Source of the DNA: Sialis fuliginosa | Lineage: Eukaryota; Arthropoda; Insecta; Megaloptera; Sialidae | Assembly: GCA_961205875.1 (NCBI GenBank) | Contig: OY540810.1 | Location: 22,692,001 to 22,756,000 of the forward strand | Length of the DNA: 64,000 nt | Direction of reading: 5' to 3' | Notes under the pieces: model-generated | Database searches by the model: none | What the model saw: the letters and a program-made list of their open reading frames with translations, nothing else | What the model was told of the DNA's origin: nothing | Translations under genes and position numbers: made by a program | Shown here: positions 1 to 12,726 of the stretch, in pieces | Numbering within the stretch: the first letter of the stretch is position 1 | How the letters are laid out: the number at the start of each line of letters is the position of its first letter

Positions 1-147
1 TGCATCATCACAGGTGGCGTTGCAGCAACCGCGGCGCTAAAGTGTTAACTGTGCACAATGCCAATGACGATTGCTCTTTAATCACCGTGTCCAAACCAAC
101 CGTGCCGAGGCATGAATGTCATTTCATATTAGTTTGTTATTAGCTGT
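1..147 (+). other. Possible truncated coding end at window edge
   Basis: The first ~120 bases are much richer in G+C than the following kilobases. The plus frame starting at base 3 is open for about 45 codons to a TAG near 147 and has a balanced amino-acid mix (CSNRGAKVLTVHNANDDCS and onward). A minus frame is also open over part of the stretch, so the strand is not certain. I do not recognise the product. It could be the last exon of a gene to the left, or a repeat fragment. No splice acceptor can be judged because the window starts here. Confidence 0.22.
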
Positions 148-1012
148 CAATTGTTTATTTGCATATAAGACACTATTTTTACCAAGTGCTTGTTTTATAT
201 CTAATTAATTTCTAGTTAAATAGCTAAAGCAATAGCAGAATCTTATAGTTTTTTTTTTGTATTATGTACATTGATAAAATGAGCATTGTTTTTTAAAGGC
301 TATAGCCGAATAAGCATGCAAAAATTTATAGTTTTCGAAAAAAAACTTTAATTTAAAAATGTTTTTTTTGATAATCCGTCACTCGAATTTAATGGTGCTT
401 GTAGTATATTATATCGGTACTTTTGACTCATCATAGGTAATTTTATTATGGTCCTCTGTACATAGTAAACCAGAAAAAAAAAACAAAAAAAAAAACACCA
501 TGCTGTACTCGGAGGACAATCACTATTTTTTCATAGAATACCCAAACAACATATCAAAATCCCAAAGTGATTCAAAGGGTATAACATACTTGTATAAATT
601 CGCATGCGGATTCTAAGGAGAGCAAGTGTCTTAATTCTTAATACTTTTAAAACATCTCTAATTTGTTGCTAAACAGGGCTGGACTAGTCCGGAGGGATAC
701 CGGAAATTTGATGGGGCCCATAGCCTAATCAAGATAAAGTATAGAAGCCGTAGCCGAGAAAGTATGGGAACTGTGCTACTGAATCAATTTAACTATTTTT
801 TTCTTATAGGTTGAAAGTTACAAAGAATGTGGTCTTAATAAAAAAAAAAAAACAACCCAATCTATACAAAGGCATATTTTGCATGCTTACCCAGCTATAA
901 CCTTTTTTCAACGACTAACATAAGAGTTTACATTTTCTGAAAGAGTGCATTAGTTAGTTTAATATCGATTGGTTTTAATGTTCTATTATGTCGAATTTTC
1001 TTTTTTTTTCAG

Positions 1013-1068
1013 GTTTCAAAACACAATAAATCAAAATTACGACGTTACATCTTTAATTAAGAATAAAG
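1013..1068 (+). other. Exon-like segment with strong splice sites
   Basis: A 56-base segment sits between a long T-run ending in CAG and a consensus GTAAGT donor. One frame is open right through it (QNTINQNYDVTSLIKNK). It is too short to identify and has no partner exon that I can place, so it may be an untranslated or cassette exon, or chance. Confidence 0.18.
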
Positions 1069-2166
1069 GTAAGTTTGTATTAGTAAAACTTAAAAATAAT
1101 GTGTTCTGTAACCGATTCTTACCTACTTTTATGTTTACTTGCTCTATGAATACAATCTATAATTTGTACTCACATTTTAATTTTTAGTACTGTATTTAGT
1201 TGTAAAAAAGTTTTATTAGTAATTCTATTAATACATTAAAGAAAGTTAAAGAGGCGTGCATTTTATAGCCAAGCTGTTATATTTTATTGTTTTGTTGATA
1301 ATATATCTATATGAAATATTTCAACATCATGTTATTGTGTTTTATTTTGTAGTATTTTGATATTTATTGAATTAAAGGAACACAAAAGAAATTGATATAC
1401 CGTCATACTTATCAATAAAACAAACCATACAGACAAAAACAATGTATTTGAGGTTTACTCATAACTAGATTAGATAAGACACCTAATAAAATGCCAACAA
1501 TAATTTTTAATAAAAATAATATAACAGGAAATAAACATAACATATACAAACACAAAACATAAAAAAATATACATTTACGTTAACTTGTATATCTTATACT
1601 AAAACTAATGATTTCAGCATATACGTGAATGCAATACAAATGTTATATAATAATGTCACGAAATGAATTTTAAGTAGAAGATAAGTCCAGCTAGCTCCCC
1701 AAACAATTTGTGGCACGATAAAAAAAACTCAAGTTCATTGACTTTTTTACATAGAGACAATTTATTAATTTTTCGTTACGAGTGAATTATGACTACAACC
1801 TAACACAACGCGTTTTAATTCTATACGACACATTAATGATAGATACAATTTAAAAAACCGTACTGTCCAACCCTGATAGAGGCAATGACCTGAACATATT
1901 TAACAATAGTTTGAAATTAATACAATGAATTATAAAGTTATACTCATTTTTAATTCACAAAAAATGTTAACGTCTAATTGAAATATTCGATGTATATACT
2001 GCTTAAATATTCGAAGGTCAAATAATTGAAATGCACTTATTTATTGCAAATACAACATACATCACGTTACTATACCTATAGAAAAATAAGTTTACACTCA
2101 AATGCAGTTAAGTATATTTATTAATATTTCCGACGTTAGGTAATGCAACTCTGTATAGTTGATAAA

Positions 2167-2490
2167 TGGATAAAGTTATACACTAATGTATCAACCCATT
2201 TTTGAGTTATGAATGCAGTTTCATTCAAAATAAAGTTTATAGCTCATGGCTATTAAAATTGTATTTAAAAAAAAAAGCAAGAACTCTTTGAGGCTTGGAT
2301 GAAGAGAGAATATTTTTTAGAATTTACTGGAAGATATATCTTATTAACTTACCAGATACCAAATTTATTTTCTCCAATAAAAATAACAATAACCTACAAG
2401 AATTTATCTTTGCGCACATCAAAAATGTTGATAAGTCAAAATGAACTGTGCGTGGGTCGATGTTGATACATTAGTGCATAACAGTATCCA
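2167..2490. mobile_element. MITE, ~324 bp, ~30-bp terminal inverted repeats
   Basis: The left end (TGGATA..GTTATACACTAATG) is matched in reverse complement by the right end (..CATTAGTGCATAACAGTATCCA), with a few mismatches. There is no coding capacity. This is a non-autonomous DNA transposon; the superfamily is not clear because the target duplication is not obvious. Confidence 0.5.
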
Positions 2491-2584
2491 AATAGTATGT
2501 ATTTGACAAATTGCAGCCTTATATAGACGGAATCATTCTAAGCAAATAAATATTTTAAAATATTAATACACTAAAAATATGTAT

Positions 2585-3110
2585 ATTAGGGGAAAGTACC
2601 ACTCGCTAAATTGGACTACCCTTATATCTCGAAAATTAGTTTTCTGATTTCTTAAATAGCAACACCGTGCCATAGGCGCCTAACTTCATTGCATGTAGGC
2701 CATATTGTTTTCATTGACAAGTTTAATGTTTGTGTTTTGTTTCCGCAAATGTAAATAAGTGATTTTTGATGTAATTTTGATTCATGTTAAGGGTGTAGTT
2801 AGTACAAAGGTAACCATACAACGTTTTTAATTTATAGTTTACAGCAGTAATTTATCATCAACAATTAACTGTCATGGATTGATTGGAGACTTTGATAGGT
2901 TATGTTTTTGTTAGATTCACTGTTGGTTAAAATGGACGTACGTACGTAGTTGCCATACCTGGAATCATGAAACTTATAGTTTTTGATAATTATGTTGATT
3001 AATACTTAATAATTCATTTCATAAAAAAAATAATTTGTCTAAACCGAAAACTAGTATACTAAATATCTTAATTTAAAAAAATGGTCCAAATTAACCGACT
3101 TTCCCCTAAT
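2585..3110. mobile_element. MITE, ~526 bp, ends ATTAGGGGAAAG
   Basis: The ends are inverted copies: ATTAGGGGAAAGT at the left and CTTTCCCCTAAT at the right, with looser complementarity continuing inward (the left 'AAATTGGAC' pairs with the right 'GTCCAAATT'). If the ends are read as GGGGAAAG, the flanks fit a TA target duplication, as for Tc1/mariner-type elements. No open frame. Confidence 0.55.
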
Positions 3111-4729
3111 ATTCTTAAATTTTTATGACAAAATTGTTCAATATTTAAAACAGAAACTAAAACATAATATAGGAAACTTATATCTTTAAATTTCTTAATA
3201 AAAACAGCAGTCCAAATTCCATTCACATTCAATCAATCTCCCAATTCTTTTCATCTAACACTTGATATGTACTATACATTCTACACTGTTTACGGCTTAT
3301 GGTATACACTCACCACACCAACAACACTAGTTACCATTAGTGTACTCTAGTGTGTCAGGGTTGCGCTATCGACCTTACACTGACAAACTAATTGGGTCAA
3401 CAAATTGAAGGTATGCCGGCAATCTAACAGTAATTCATCAAATTCATTTCAAATACCAACAATACAATAAATATGATATTAAAAACTTAATGTTATGTGG
3501 TTAATAAGTGAATTAAACGCATTAGAGTTGAAGTATAAATTGTGAAAAACTTTCTCTTATCTATATAGAGAAATAAAATAAAATGAATATTTAAAATGAT
3601 ATTGCATACCGAACGAAAACTTTTTAGTCGCAAAATATTAACCTAATTCTTGCATTAATTATTATAATTGCAACATTGATACTTAATTAAATTGTACAAA
3701 CATAGTATAACATATTTTAGCCACTCTTTACTTTTAAAAATCACAAAAATTGTTTTCTCCACTATAATTATTTAAAATTCAACTTACAACTTGATTGAAG
3801 ACAATTTGTATGTGTTGCAAACGTCATAAATTTATTTTAAGGGAATCCCCAAACCGAAATTTGAAATAGAATTTAGTAGCTGGTTTTTCCAAATTTTTAA
3901 GGAAACTATGAGATGTATTGGTTATGGCCGTTATTATGAGTGATCAATATATTTTATCGTAACAATATATGTATAATGTGTATATTAGGGTGGTCCGTAA
4001 ATGGGGTTGTGACTGGGCCGCCCCCCTCCCCCCAAATCAGCTCCAAATAATTAAAAAAATGTGGAAAAAATTTCAGCTCTCTATCTTAACAATTGGCCAA
4101 TACCAGAGTGGGGAGTGGATGATTTTCCCAGTTTAAGATGCTCTATTAAACTCTTTCTAAAAATCTAGAATACTCATGAATAATTTCCTGGTACTCATAT
4201 TCCATATTAAGATGGAACAATTGTAGGGGAGTAGGGGGAGATGATCTTCGTATTTTGTCTCACAGGGATAAAGGGGTCTAATATCAACGAAAATGTGGTT
4301 ACGTATTAAGCTAAAAGCAATAGTTAGTAATTATTACTAATCATTACACAATATCGCAATACCATTTTATATTTATATTACTTTTAAACCTTCCACAGTA
4401 GTAGATTTATTTACAATTACAATCTGACACAAGTTTTTCTACTGTACTTGCCAAATAGACAATATTAAAATGGGATAAAACAAGATTAATACAATGATAT
4501 ATTTATCGAAAATGGTATGTGTTTTTATTTGTTAACCAACGAAATAAATATTTATTAAAAATTTTAAAAACTTCGTGTTGGTTTGAAATGTATATTTTCT
4601 TATGAAAATGTAGATCAAGTTTCCTTATATTTTCATATTTACTGTTATTAATTATTCATAAATAGGTATAATTACTCAATCAAGCTACCGACACATTTGC
4701 AATACAATGTTTCATCCTTTCATTCATAG

Positions 4730-4900
4730 AAAACACAATGCTGCCAACAGCAACCTACTTAAAACACGCTCAGACATTGTTCAACACAGAGGTACCCAAA
4801 CTTATACATAAACTACAATACTCCCAAAACAACTATATTAAGAGAGAAAGCCACTGTGACGGGTCAAAAAATTGTCAATGTTTAAGAATGTTTTTCACAG
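4730..4900 (+). other. Exon-like segment, 63-codon open frame
   Basis: A pyrimidine-rich tract ending CATTCATAG precedes the segment, and CACAG followed by GTATAAC could be its donor. The frame from the ATG at 4,738 has mixed composition (ATYLKHAQTLFNTEVPKLI and onward, with three cysteines near the end), unlike the surrounding low-complexity frames. I do not recognise it and found no adjoining exon. It could be an exon of an unrecognised gene nested in the intron, or a decayed repeat. Confidence 0.2.
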
Positions 4901-5124
4901 GTATAACTAATTATTTTATGATCGGGTAAAGGACATTTTATTAAGTAAGTATATATTCAACTTATTCAATACCAATTTTCACTTAAAAATTTACAATTTT
5001 TGAGCCGACCAAAATATTATTGGAAAAATATAAACAAATATTTTATCAATGTCTATGATTGTACGTAGCCGGTTTTTCATTCAATTTTTCACAAAATGGC
5101 AACAATTTGAAATTTCTTTTATTT

Positions 5125-5480
5125 TTTTATTTTGAACACCTTTTTTTAATTCAAGCTGTCTTAAAAAATAGTAAATATAAAAATTTCAAAATCAGCTACG
5201 CATAGACTTAGCCACTGCGATTACGAAATATTAAAAAAAAATTTAATTGGTCCATTAGTCTTTGAGGAATCGCTGGAACCAGGTCGAAAAAAGTCGTTTC
5301 GAGAAAAACGCGTTTAAAGTTTTCCGAGGGTCATAACCGGCCACGTTATCTGGTCTCACTAAATTGACTGTAACTCAGGAAATTTTCGGAATTTTAACTT
5401 AATTTTTTTTATATATTTTTGAATATGTATACTTTAAAAAAAATCAATCGATTTTTCCTCCGTTACAGTGGTATCCCCCT
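5125..5480 (+). repeat. Dispersed repeat, copy 1 (inverted copy at 35.0-35.3 kb)
   Basis: Shares long blocks with the reverse complement of 35,008-35,300, for example TTAGCCACTGCGATTACGAA, GGAATCGCTGGAACC and ACGCGTTTAAAGTTTTC, followed by CTCACTAAATTGACTGTAAC. Both copies have a short CCCCCTT / AAGGGGG end. The ACGCGTTT..CTCGAAA block also occurs in the palindromic element at 52.8-54.3 kb, so the families may be related. Confidence 0.55.
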
Positions 5481-6262
5481 TCAAACAATTAAGAAAATAT
5501 GTCAAGAATTTTGTATTCTTTGAAAACTGTTTCCACAACGATTGCAGTCTAGACGGAAAAAATCTTAATTTCGCTTACTACATAATGGTATGTAGTGTGT
5601 ACAAATACTGATCTTTACATTTCAGAGAGAAGAGGGATATACAATACAATACCTATCAGGTAAAAATGGCAACAGTAACAACACAAATGACTTTTTCAGA
5701 GTATATTTAAAACTATTAGGTATATGGCAAATGTTTAAAATGTATTACATTCTTTCGTACCTATATCTTAAAGTTTTTTAGCCTCTGTATTTCACAGACC
5801 ATTAACTGTCATATACTCAAGACTTGAAATCAGAAACAAACTATTTCGTGACAGTATTTCTTAATATAAATATACTCTTGCTGGTAACGTCCTACATTAT
5901 AACGAATTAGTAACTCGCAAGAAGTAGTTAATTAATAACAATAATAAAATAATACGACCAGTCAACATACATCGACATACACATTAATTATAATGAATTA
6001 TATATGATACACACACACACACGAAAATAGAATTCGAAAATATTATTTTGTAAACTCTTGCAACTATTATATCACTTACTTATATTAAAATTCATAATTT
6101 TTATTTCATGAAACGTATAATTTTTCAAATATAATAAAATTAAAACACTAGTAAAATACAGGCAGTTCAAAATTTGATAAAAGTTTTTGAAGCATACAAA
6201 ATAGTTAATCCTTACTCCTTACAACCTCAAATAAACGCATATAAAAAAAGGTTAATAAGGTT

Positions 6263-6787
6263 CTGGCACCAGTCTTGGATATGACCCCAGTAAAGGCTAT
6301 TTTTAAATTAAATGTACTGAATTAGAACTATTTGTTGATATTTGATTACTACCATTTTTGAATATTAATCTATATACATTTAATTGTCTTACAGCGTAAT
6401 TTGATGACAATCGGCCAATAGGTGTCAAAATGGTGAACATTTAAACTAGTTATTAGTATAATTTATCTAGTAATTATTATATTATCATTGCAACTGCTTT
6501 ACATTGTTTCAAATTTGATGATTATTTTTATTATATCCATATTTATTTTTATATCCATGTTCATTACTGGTTTTACTATATCCATTACTGGAGAAAAAAC
6601 ATAAACAAAATAAAAGGCTATAATTTAAAAAACAAATTATATTTACGGACTTTGGTAATTAAATTGATTAAATTAAGAGTTACTTATTTTATTAGTAACA
6701 TGATGAGTTCATGATAATTACAAAAAAGAAGCCTGTCAATCACAAAAACAGTAAACCTTGCTCTTATAGCGGCCATAACTGGTGTCA
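6263..6787. mobile_element. MITE family B, copy 1 (~525 bp)
   Basis: Ends CTGGCACCAG and CTGGTGTCA are inverted. The body closely matches the element at 31,957-32,686 over several hundred bases (for example GTCTTGGATATGA, TTGTTGATATTTGATTACTACC, GACAATCGGCCAATAG). No coding capacity. A non-autonomous DNA transposon, with two copies in this window. Confidence 0.65.
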
Positions 6788-9476
6788 TTTATGTTATGTT
6801 ATCATTTAGTCTGAATTCAATTGGATGTTATAATCACATATTTAGATTTACGTATTTTTTAACACGATAAAATAATTACGTCCTTACTAATATTTAACAT
6901 CAAGGTTAGAATAATGAAATTTAGTGTTTATCCAATAAAACACAATGTATATAACACAAACGTAATAATGTACAATTGGAGAAACAATTTCATAAAAACA
7001 AAACGATTGTAAAGAAATGGGAAATATTCACGCAAATCAACATGATTATAGCAGTAAATATTACGGTTTATTCTTGATATGAAATTTATACATGGTAGCT
7101 AGCAACTTACTTCAATTTTATTAGCTGATTAGAAAAATAAAATAACTTGCTCAATTTTTTTAATATTTAAAATTAGAAAACTATCGAAAAAAATATGCAC
7201 ATACGAGCTAAAGAAAATACAGAGGTTTTAATAATAGATAATTTGTATTTGAATTTTCATTTTAATCTGAAACCCGCTTACAAATGATACTGATAAAAAC
7301 AGTAAAGAAAACATAAAAATGAATAAAGAAACTGTCACAATTGTGTCACAAGTCATTCATCAATGATAGTTTATAATATGGCAATAATTGGAATACATTT
7401 TTCCGGTTATGGTTTCAAACAATAGCAATTTACAAGCCATAAGGATCTGTGATCAATAATCAATACAAATTATACCTACGCAAAGTGCAAAAAGGTTTTA
7501 CCATCAAGGTTAATCAATTACTTTAAATATATTTCACGTTCTATTTAATTCATTAACTGTTAATTAATATGTCTTAACTAATTTACAATACAAAATAATT
7601 CACATAGTTAGTATACTTTGTTTAATTTAAAAAGGTAACGATATGAGATGAACTAAATAACATAATTTACTGTAATTAATAGTTTATATTATACAGCATT
7701 AAAATTTGGGAATAATAATCCATAAGTTTTACTGTATCTACATATATTTAGCAATAAAAATAATGGAATAATTTGCATTAGCATAATTCATAATACATTT
7801 CAATAATTTTAAATATGTTTGCAAACGCATTCTTCAAGATAGTATTGCAAATCTGAATTGTTGTTTATATATTATTATAGTTTTATAAACGTATGACAGT
7901 ACCTTAATCTATACACATACTTTCTAATTTTGTAACTTTTTTACATATTAATTTGGGAATAGTTACAGTTTTTACATTGTTATTAAAAAATTAAAATTTT
8001 GAATATATATCGTATACATAAATGACATATTTTATTCAGTCATAAATTTTTCTGTTTCGTTTGAACATGTGTTTTAATATAGATGAAAATTTAAAAAAAA
8101 GTAAAGTCAATAACCCCGTCTTCTTCAAGTAGTCATTATTTAAAGTACGCTTAAACACCAACAATTAAATTACTAGATTTGTTCAATTATTATTGGCTTA
8201 TAGATAAAATATAATTTAAATCGTCTAAATGTTTCTCGGAAACTAAAATTCATGAAAAATAATACGAGTGCGATAAAAATATATAATAAAATAAAATTCA
8301 GTGACATGATGAACAATGTGGAACGATTTGGCGTTAAAGTGTCAATAAACCAAACAGATGATGATCGATACAGATTATCAACTAACAAGTGTGTACTTAC
8401 ATACACACAAACATATATACATACATACACACACAGCCGATTGCGCTCTGTTCACAGACTGAATCTCGCTGACATTGCAAACATTGTTATAAAAACGATA
8501 GCAGATTCGTACAATCGTACATACGTACTACATACATCAGATTATGAACACATATTGATAATTAGGGCTGGGTAAAATAATTAAACATTTGTTGATTTTG
8601 TTATCTGATGCCATTTTATAACAAGCATGTGCTTCGTAGAATTTTTTTTAAATAAGTAGGTGCATTAACCAAAAATACTTACGAATAAAAAAAATGAATA
8701 TAAATGAAAAATATGTTATATTCCTTCAATTATTTAAAATAGGAAGACTCTAAATATATGGAGGTAATTCTTATCTTTAAAAATACCCCATTCATACAAA
8801 TACAAAGCCATTTTGAATTTACTTTAGAATAATATACAGTTTTAGGTCAAAAAATGATAACTGACATTTTACCCGTTTTCTGAAAAACACATTTTTCGAT
8901 TTAGTTTTGTGTGTTCTTTCGTTTAGTCTATTCATTCGAGAAATACATTAAAATAAATCATAATTTAACAGGCATTCCATTAAAACTAATTTCTTGAGTA
9001 ATCACATTTTTGCAGTTATCATATTTATTATGATGACCTAATATCATCGATATATGGTTCAGCAACCTATTTGAAAGGTCATTAATAATGTTTAAGTAAA
9101 AATATGTAAAACTTTTGTAGTATATCCTTTCAAATATTTAAATCTACATTATCTGATTTGAATTTATATATTTTTTAATCAGTACTTACATAATAATATG
9201 TATTAATAATCAAAGTAGGTACATACAATCGATATAATATTATATAAATAAACTTACTTAAATATATAAATAAATACCTTAACTATATCACAAGACATGC
9301 ATTTAAAGAAAATAAATAAATATATATATATATACTATACACTAGTATAGTCGACAGTGGAAGCTAAGCATTTTATTTTATTTTTTTCATTAACACCATT
9401 CACAGGCAAGAGTTTCGATACAAGAATCTTTTAATATTAAATAATAACATTTCATTCCAAAGCAAACTACGGTGTA

Positions 9477-10109
9477 CACTAGGGTGTTTTTTTTTCGGTC
9501 TCATTGACCTATGTTTCAGCTTTGGATCAATAATTAATTGTCCCAAAATTTCAGACTCATAGATCAAACTTGTAGACGGCGCAAACAGAGTCTTTTTCCC
9601 ATTTGATTAACATGGTAAAAATTACTTTTTTACTTACGCGTGAATATCTCGTTGATTTTTTTTTTAATTTCTCAGAGCAATAATTTGTAGAGAATTAAGT
9701 GCTCGATTCATAAATCCAATAAATTTTAAGAAATGTTTGTTTAAAAATTATCATAAAAATTCGATTTTAATTTGTATGATAATGTTTAAATGAACATACC
9801 TATCTTTAAAAATACTCGATCTATGAATTGAGCACTTGGGATCTTTTTTGTAAGAAATTTAATTCTCTATGATATGCTGCTGTAAGAAATTAAAATAAAT
9901 AAATTTTTCAACGAGATATTCACGCATAAATAAAAAAGTAATTTTTCCCGTGTTAATCAAATGGGAAAAAGACTCGGTTTGTGCCGTCCACAGGTTTGAT
10001 CTATGAGTCTGAAATTTTGGGACAATTAACTTTTGATTAAAAGCTAAAACATAGACCAATGGGACCGAAAAATAAAATAAAATAAAAATAAAATAAAAAC
10101 ACCCTAGTG
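9477..10109. mobile_element. Long-TIR MITE (~633 bp), TA target duplication
   Basis: The terminal inverted repeats begin CACTAGGGTG and run roughly 250 bp on each side (shared blocks include CAAATGGGAAAAAGACTC in the right arm and its complement in the left, and CCCAAAATTTCAGACTCATAG). The element is flanked by TA on both sides (9,475-9,476 and 10,110-10,111), as in the Tc1/mariner group. The middle also folds (GCTCGATTCAT versus ATGAATTGAGC). No transposase is present. The minus-strand open frame over the right arm is incidental. Confidence 0.75.
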
Positions 10110-10254
10110 TACCTACACGTTTTTCAACATGTTGAATGGAGACAGCAGTGGCATTCATATTACAGAAAAGTGAAAATACTCAAATTGTGGTAACACTTGC
10201 AAACAAGATAATCTTTAACATAAACCAATGGCATGCGCGTACAACGCACACACA

Positions 10255-10385
10255 TATATACCTAGTTAAACCCTGTAACAGGTGTGCGGGCAGGCAGGTA
10301 TAGTGCCTCTACGCAGAAGCTCCGAGCGGCTTGCAACGAACACTGCGCCAACCGTACCCGCATTGTGATTGACAAAAAAATGAGT
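10255..10385. other. GC-richer patch of unknown function
   Basis: About 130 bp with clearly higher G+C than its AT-rich surroundings (includes GTGTGCGGGCAGGCAGG and GCTCCGAGCGGCTTGC). It could be an upstream promoter or untranslated exon, or a fragment of foreign or repeat DNA. No convincing splice-bounded open frame was found. Confidence 0.2.
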
Positions 10386-12130
10386 GCTCCCTCAAAACCA
10401 TATACATAAATGTATAGATACTATATGTATTTTTATATTTCATGTATTAATATAAATTATTATTTATGAGTTTGTTTTAATATTGATATTATATCGATTT
10501 ATAACTCATGCTATTTCCGGAATATAATCGCTATATAATAAATTAATACACGTATATCTTGTGCTCGATTAGAATAATAATTTTAATATTAAACTTGTAT
10601 TAATGTATAAATTGTATATATCAGTTATACGTTAGCTATTCAAGAATACATTAATAAATATGACAAAATCAATACATTTATAACAGTACTAATTTGAGAT
10701 GCATTTTTTTTAAATTATAGTTATCATTTTTTTATAAATAAATATATATGTATACACAAATACACCTACGATTCTATATAACTTTCACTTGAACCATAAA
10801 TTCTATCATATATGTAATTAGGACATTTTTAAAATTTATTAATCAAAAATTAATTTACTTTCCATATAATAATGCAATAATAACATTTTTTTAATCTATG
10901 AAAATAAAATATTTGTATAAAAATAACTACAAGTTATGGGTACATAAAATTTGATATTACGTATCAAGTTTTATATTTTTGATCAAATAATTCATATAAT
11001 TGGCGATTTAACTGTTCGTAAGAAAGATATTGCCGGGTTTTGGTTACACGCTATTGAGCGTAAAATAAGCAAAACTATTGTTAAAACGGTGTGTTAAAGT
11101 CAGAATCGGTTAATTAAAAACATCTGACTACACATAACCTCTTGTAATACTTTACCTCTTTAATCGCACAATATCAATTAGCCTTTATCGAGTTTTATCA
11201 ATATAATAAAAATAATTGGAAACTACAAAAACAATCATTCCAATTTAAGAATTTTTAATTAATAATTATTTCTAATTAAAAGATCAATAGGTATACTAAT
11301 AAAAAAATTAAATATTGGATGTACGAATTACATTAAAAAATTAAGCAAATATTTAATGTTTGTAAGTGTTATTACTTACTTTATTTGAGGAAATATAAAT
11401 TCATACTTAAAATAATAAAAACCACTTAAATACGTTATCACAACGGAATAAAAATATAATAATACAGTGCAAATGTGTCACTTCTTTGTATTAATTTAAT
11501 CTTATCATAAAACATTAACCAAATATTGTCAATAATAAAAAGTAAACGTTCACAGAAATTAACTAATGTGTTTCCTATTTAAAATATAACAAAAGTTCCC
11601 GTCATTATTAAAAATTCAATATTATATGGACATTTCGTTTTTCTATTGGAATTTTTTTTATTTTAGGTCGCTGAGTGGTGAAGTTTTAATAAAAAAAAAT
11701 AAAGTAATCAAACAAGCAAAGTCAAGGTTATTTTGGATACAAATAAACAGCAACAAAACTCTAGTTTCTATTAAAATTTCATGCACTACAAATTAGAAAG
11801 TTTGTGCAAAGCACGCAAAATGTAATAATGAATGAGGTTTTTAAAAACACCGTATTGGTGTTTTATATTTTCATTAATTAAATAACTACTTTATCCAATA
11901 CTTAATTGGAAAATACATAAGAGCCAGCAGAATTCTCGCAATAGCAATTTTCACGAGCATTTTCAATGTGTGTGGGTGCAAATGCAAAAGTGTAATCCTT
12001 GATTGCACCCCAGGTGTAAAATGTCATGCAACGATGCGTACACGTGTGGAACACGGGGACTCCGTTAGAAATATACAGGAATATCAATTATAGCCGTATA
12101 TACGATAATTAGTACCGAATTCACTTATTT

Positions 12131-12300
12131 TTGGCAGCTAAGCAAGCCCCAGGAGGTGCAGTTGTATGGAAGTCATATTATTTTAAAGAACGCATCAACA
12201 AAATAGCAAGCAATGCATTTACAACGGATACACTCGAATGGGAATGCGGAACGCTTAGCGAACACTGCGACACACATTTCGAAATCAAGTCATTTGTAAT
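12131..12300 (+). other. Coding-like segment, unrecognised
   Basis: An acceptor-like TTTTTGGCAG is followed by a mixed-composition open frame of about 57 codons (AAKQAPGGAVVWKSYYFKE and onward, through TLEWECGTLSEHCDT). Codon and base composition look more coding than the neighbourhood. I do not recognise the protein and no donor with a partner exon was found. It lies in the proximal part of the presumed MED13 intron, so it may be a pseudogene fragment. Confidence 0.22.
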
Positions 12301-12353
12301 GTTTCTTGTGCTACATGTAAGCCAGGGTACATAGAAAACTGAACCAAACTTAC

Positions 12354-12422
12354 CAAGGCAAAGAAGTTTGTATGACAATCCTCTAGGCTTGCACCGTTCG
12401 TTTGATGATTAGGATGCGTCAT
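12354..12422 (-). CDS. MED13: Mediator subunit 13 (skuld), first coding exon
   Basis: This 23-codon exon starts with ATG at 12,422 and ends at a consensus donor (TTG followed by GTAAGT). Its translation, MTHPNHQTNGASLEDCHTN followed by FFAL, matches from memory the N-terminus of insect MED13/skuld and contains the NGASLEDCH-N-F motif shared with human MED13. MED13 is the large subunit of the CDK8 kinase module of Mediator, a nuclear regulator that links the module to core Mediator. The next exon should begin near TDLCGIKW. It was not found in the 12 kb downstream, so the first intron is long and the rest of this very large gene (over 2,000 codons in other animals) lies outside the window. The exon is too short for ordinary open-frame finding. 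It sits about 300 bp from, and divergent to, the mL50 gene. Confidence 0.85.
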
Positions 12423-12726
12423 GGTTGATCCATTATCCACTTACACATATCTAGCACTTTAATTTATCGTAAAAGCACACAAATACAACACTTTTACACT
12501 GTACATTGAGGACAGTTTTCACCTTTCAATGGTAACTTCAAAATGGCGGCGAACGAAACAACAAGCCCGATGAATCCGAGTGCAGAGACGCCACTCGGCG
12601 AATGTTGAAATAACATTTCACAAGATATCCATATGAAATAATAAACGACATACGTTCGTAAAAATTTATTTTAGTTAAAAAGGGAGCCCGGATTGCTGTT
12701 GATCAAGTCCGTAAAGTTATCAAATC
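12423..12726. promoter_or_regulatory. Bidirectional promoter between MED13 and mL50
   Basis: Only about 300 bp separate the divergent start codons of MED13 (minus) and mL50 (plus), so the segment must hold both 5' untranslated regions and promoters. It contains a GC-richer core near 12,540-12,605 with AAATGGCGGCGAACG, which in reverse complement reads CGCCGCCATTTT, a YY1/Pho-like core (GCCATTTT). No TATA box is evident, in keeping with housekeeping promoters. Confidence 0.5.

Larger units (their letters stand above)
136..12353 (-). other. Presumed MED13 first intron / gene-poor AT-rich stretch
   Basis: Following MED13 exon 1 downstream on the minus strand, I found no second MED13 exon (expected to begin with a motif like TDLCGIKW) anywhere down to base 1. 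The stretch is therefore most simply the large first intron, continuing beyond the window. Apart from the listed repeats, a GC-richer patch near 10.3 kb and a few weak exon-like pieces, it is simple AT-rich sequence, with a short CA run near 6,010 and ACAT/ACAC repeats near 8,400. A single-ended repeat-like segment starting 'TTAGGGTGGTCC' lies near 3,980. Long open frames here are low-complexity and were not accepted as genes. Confidence 0.45.

Noticed and set aside
8173-8575. Overlapping open frames on both strands
   Set aside because: They cross ACAT/ACAC repeats, have low-complexity composition, mirror each other, and have no splice or promoter context.
12541-12606. ATG GCG GCG.. short frame in the divergent promoter (21 codons)
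   Set aside because: It ends in a stop with no usable donor and out of phase with mL50; more likely untranslated leader or promoter sequence.
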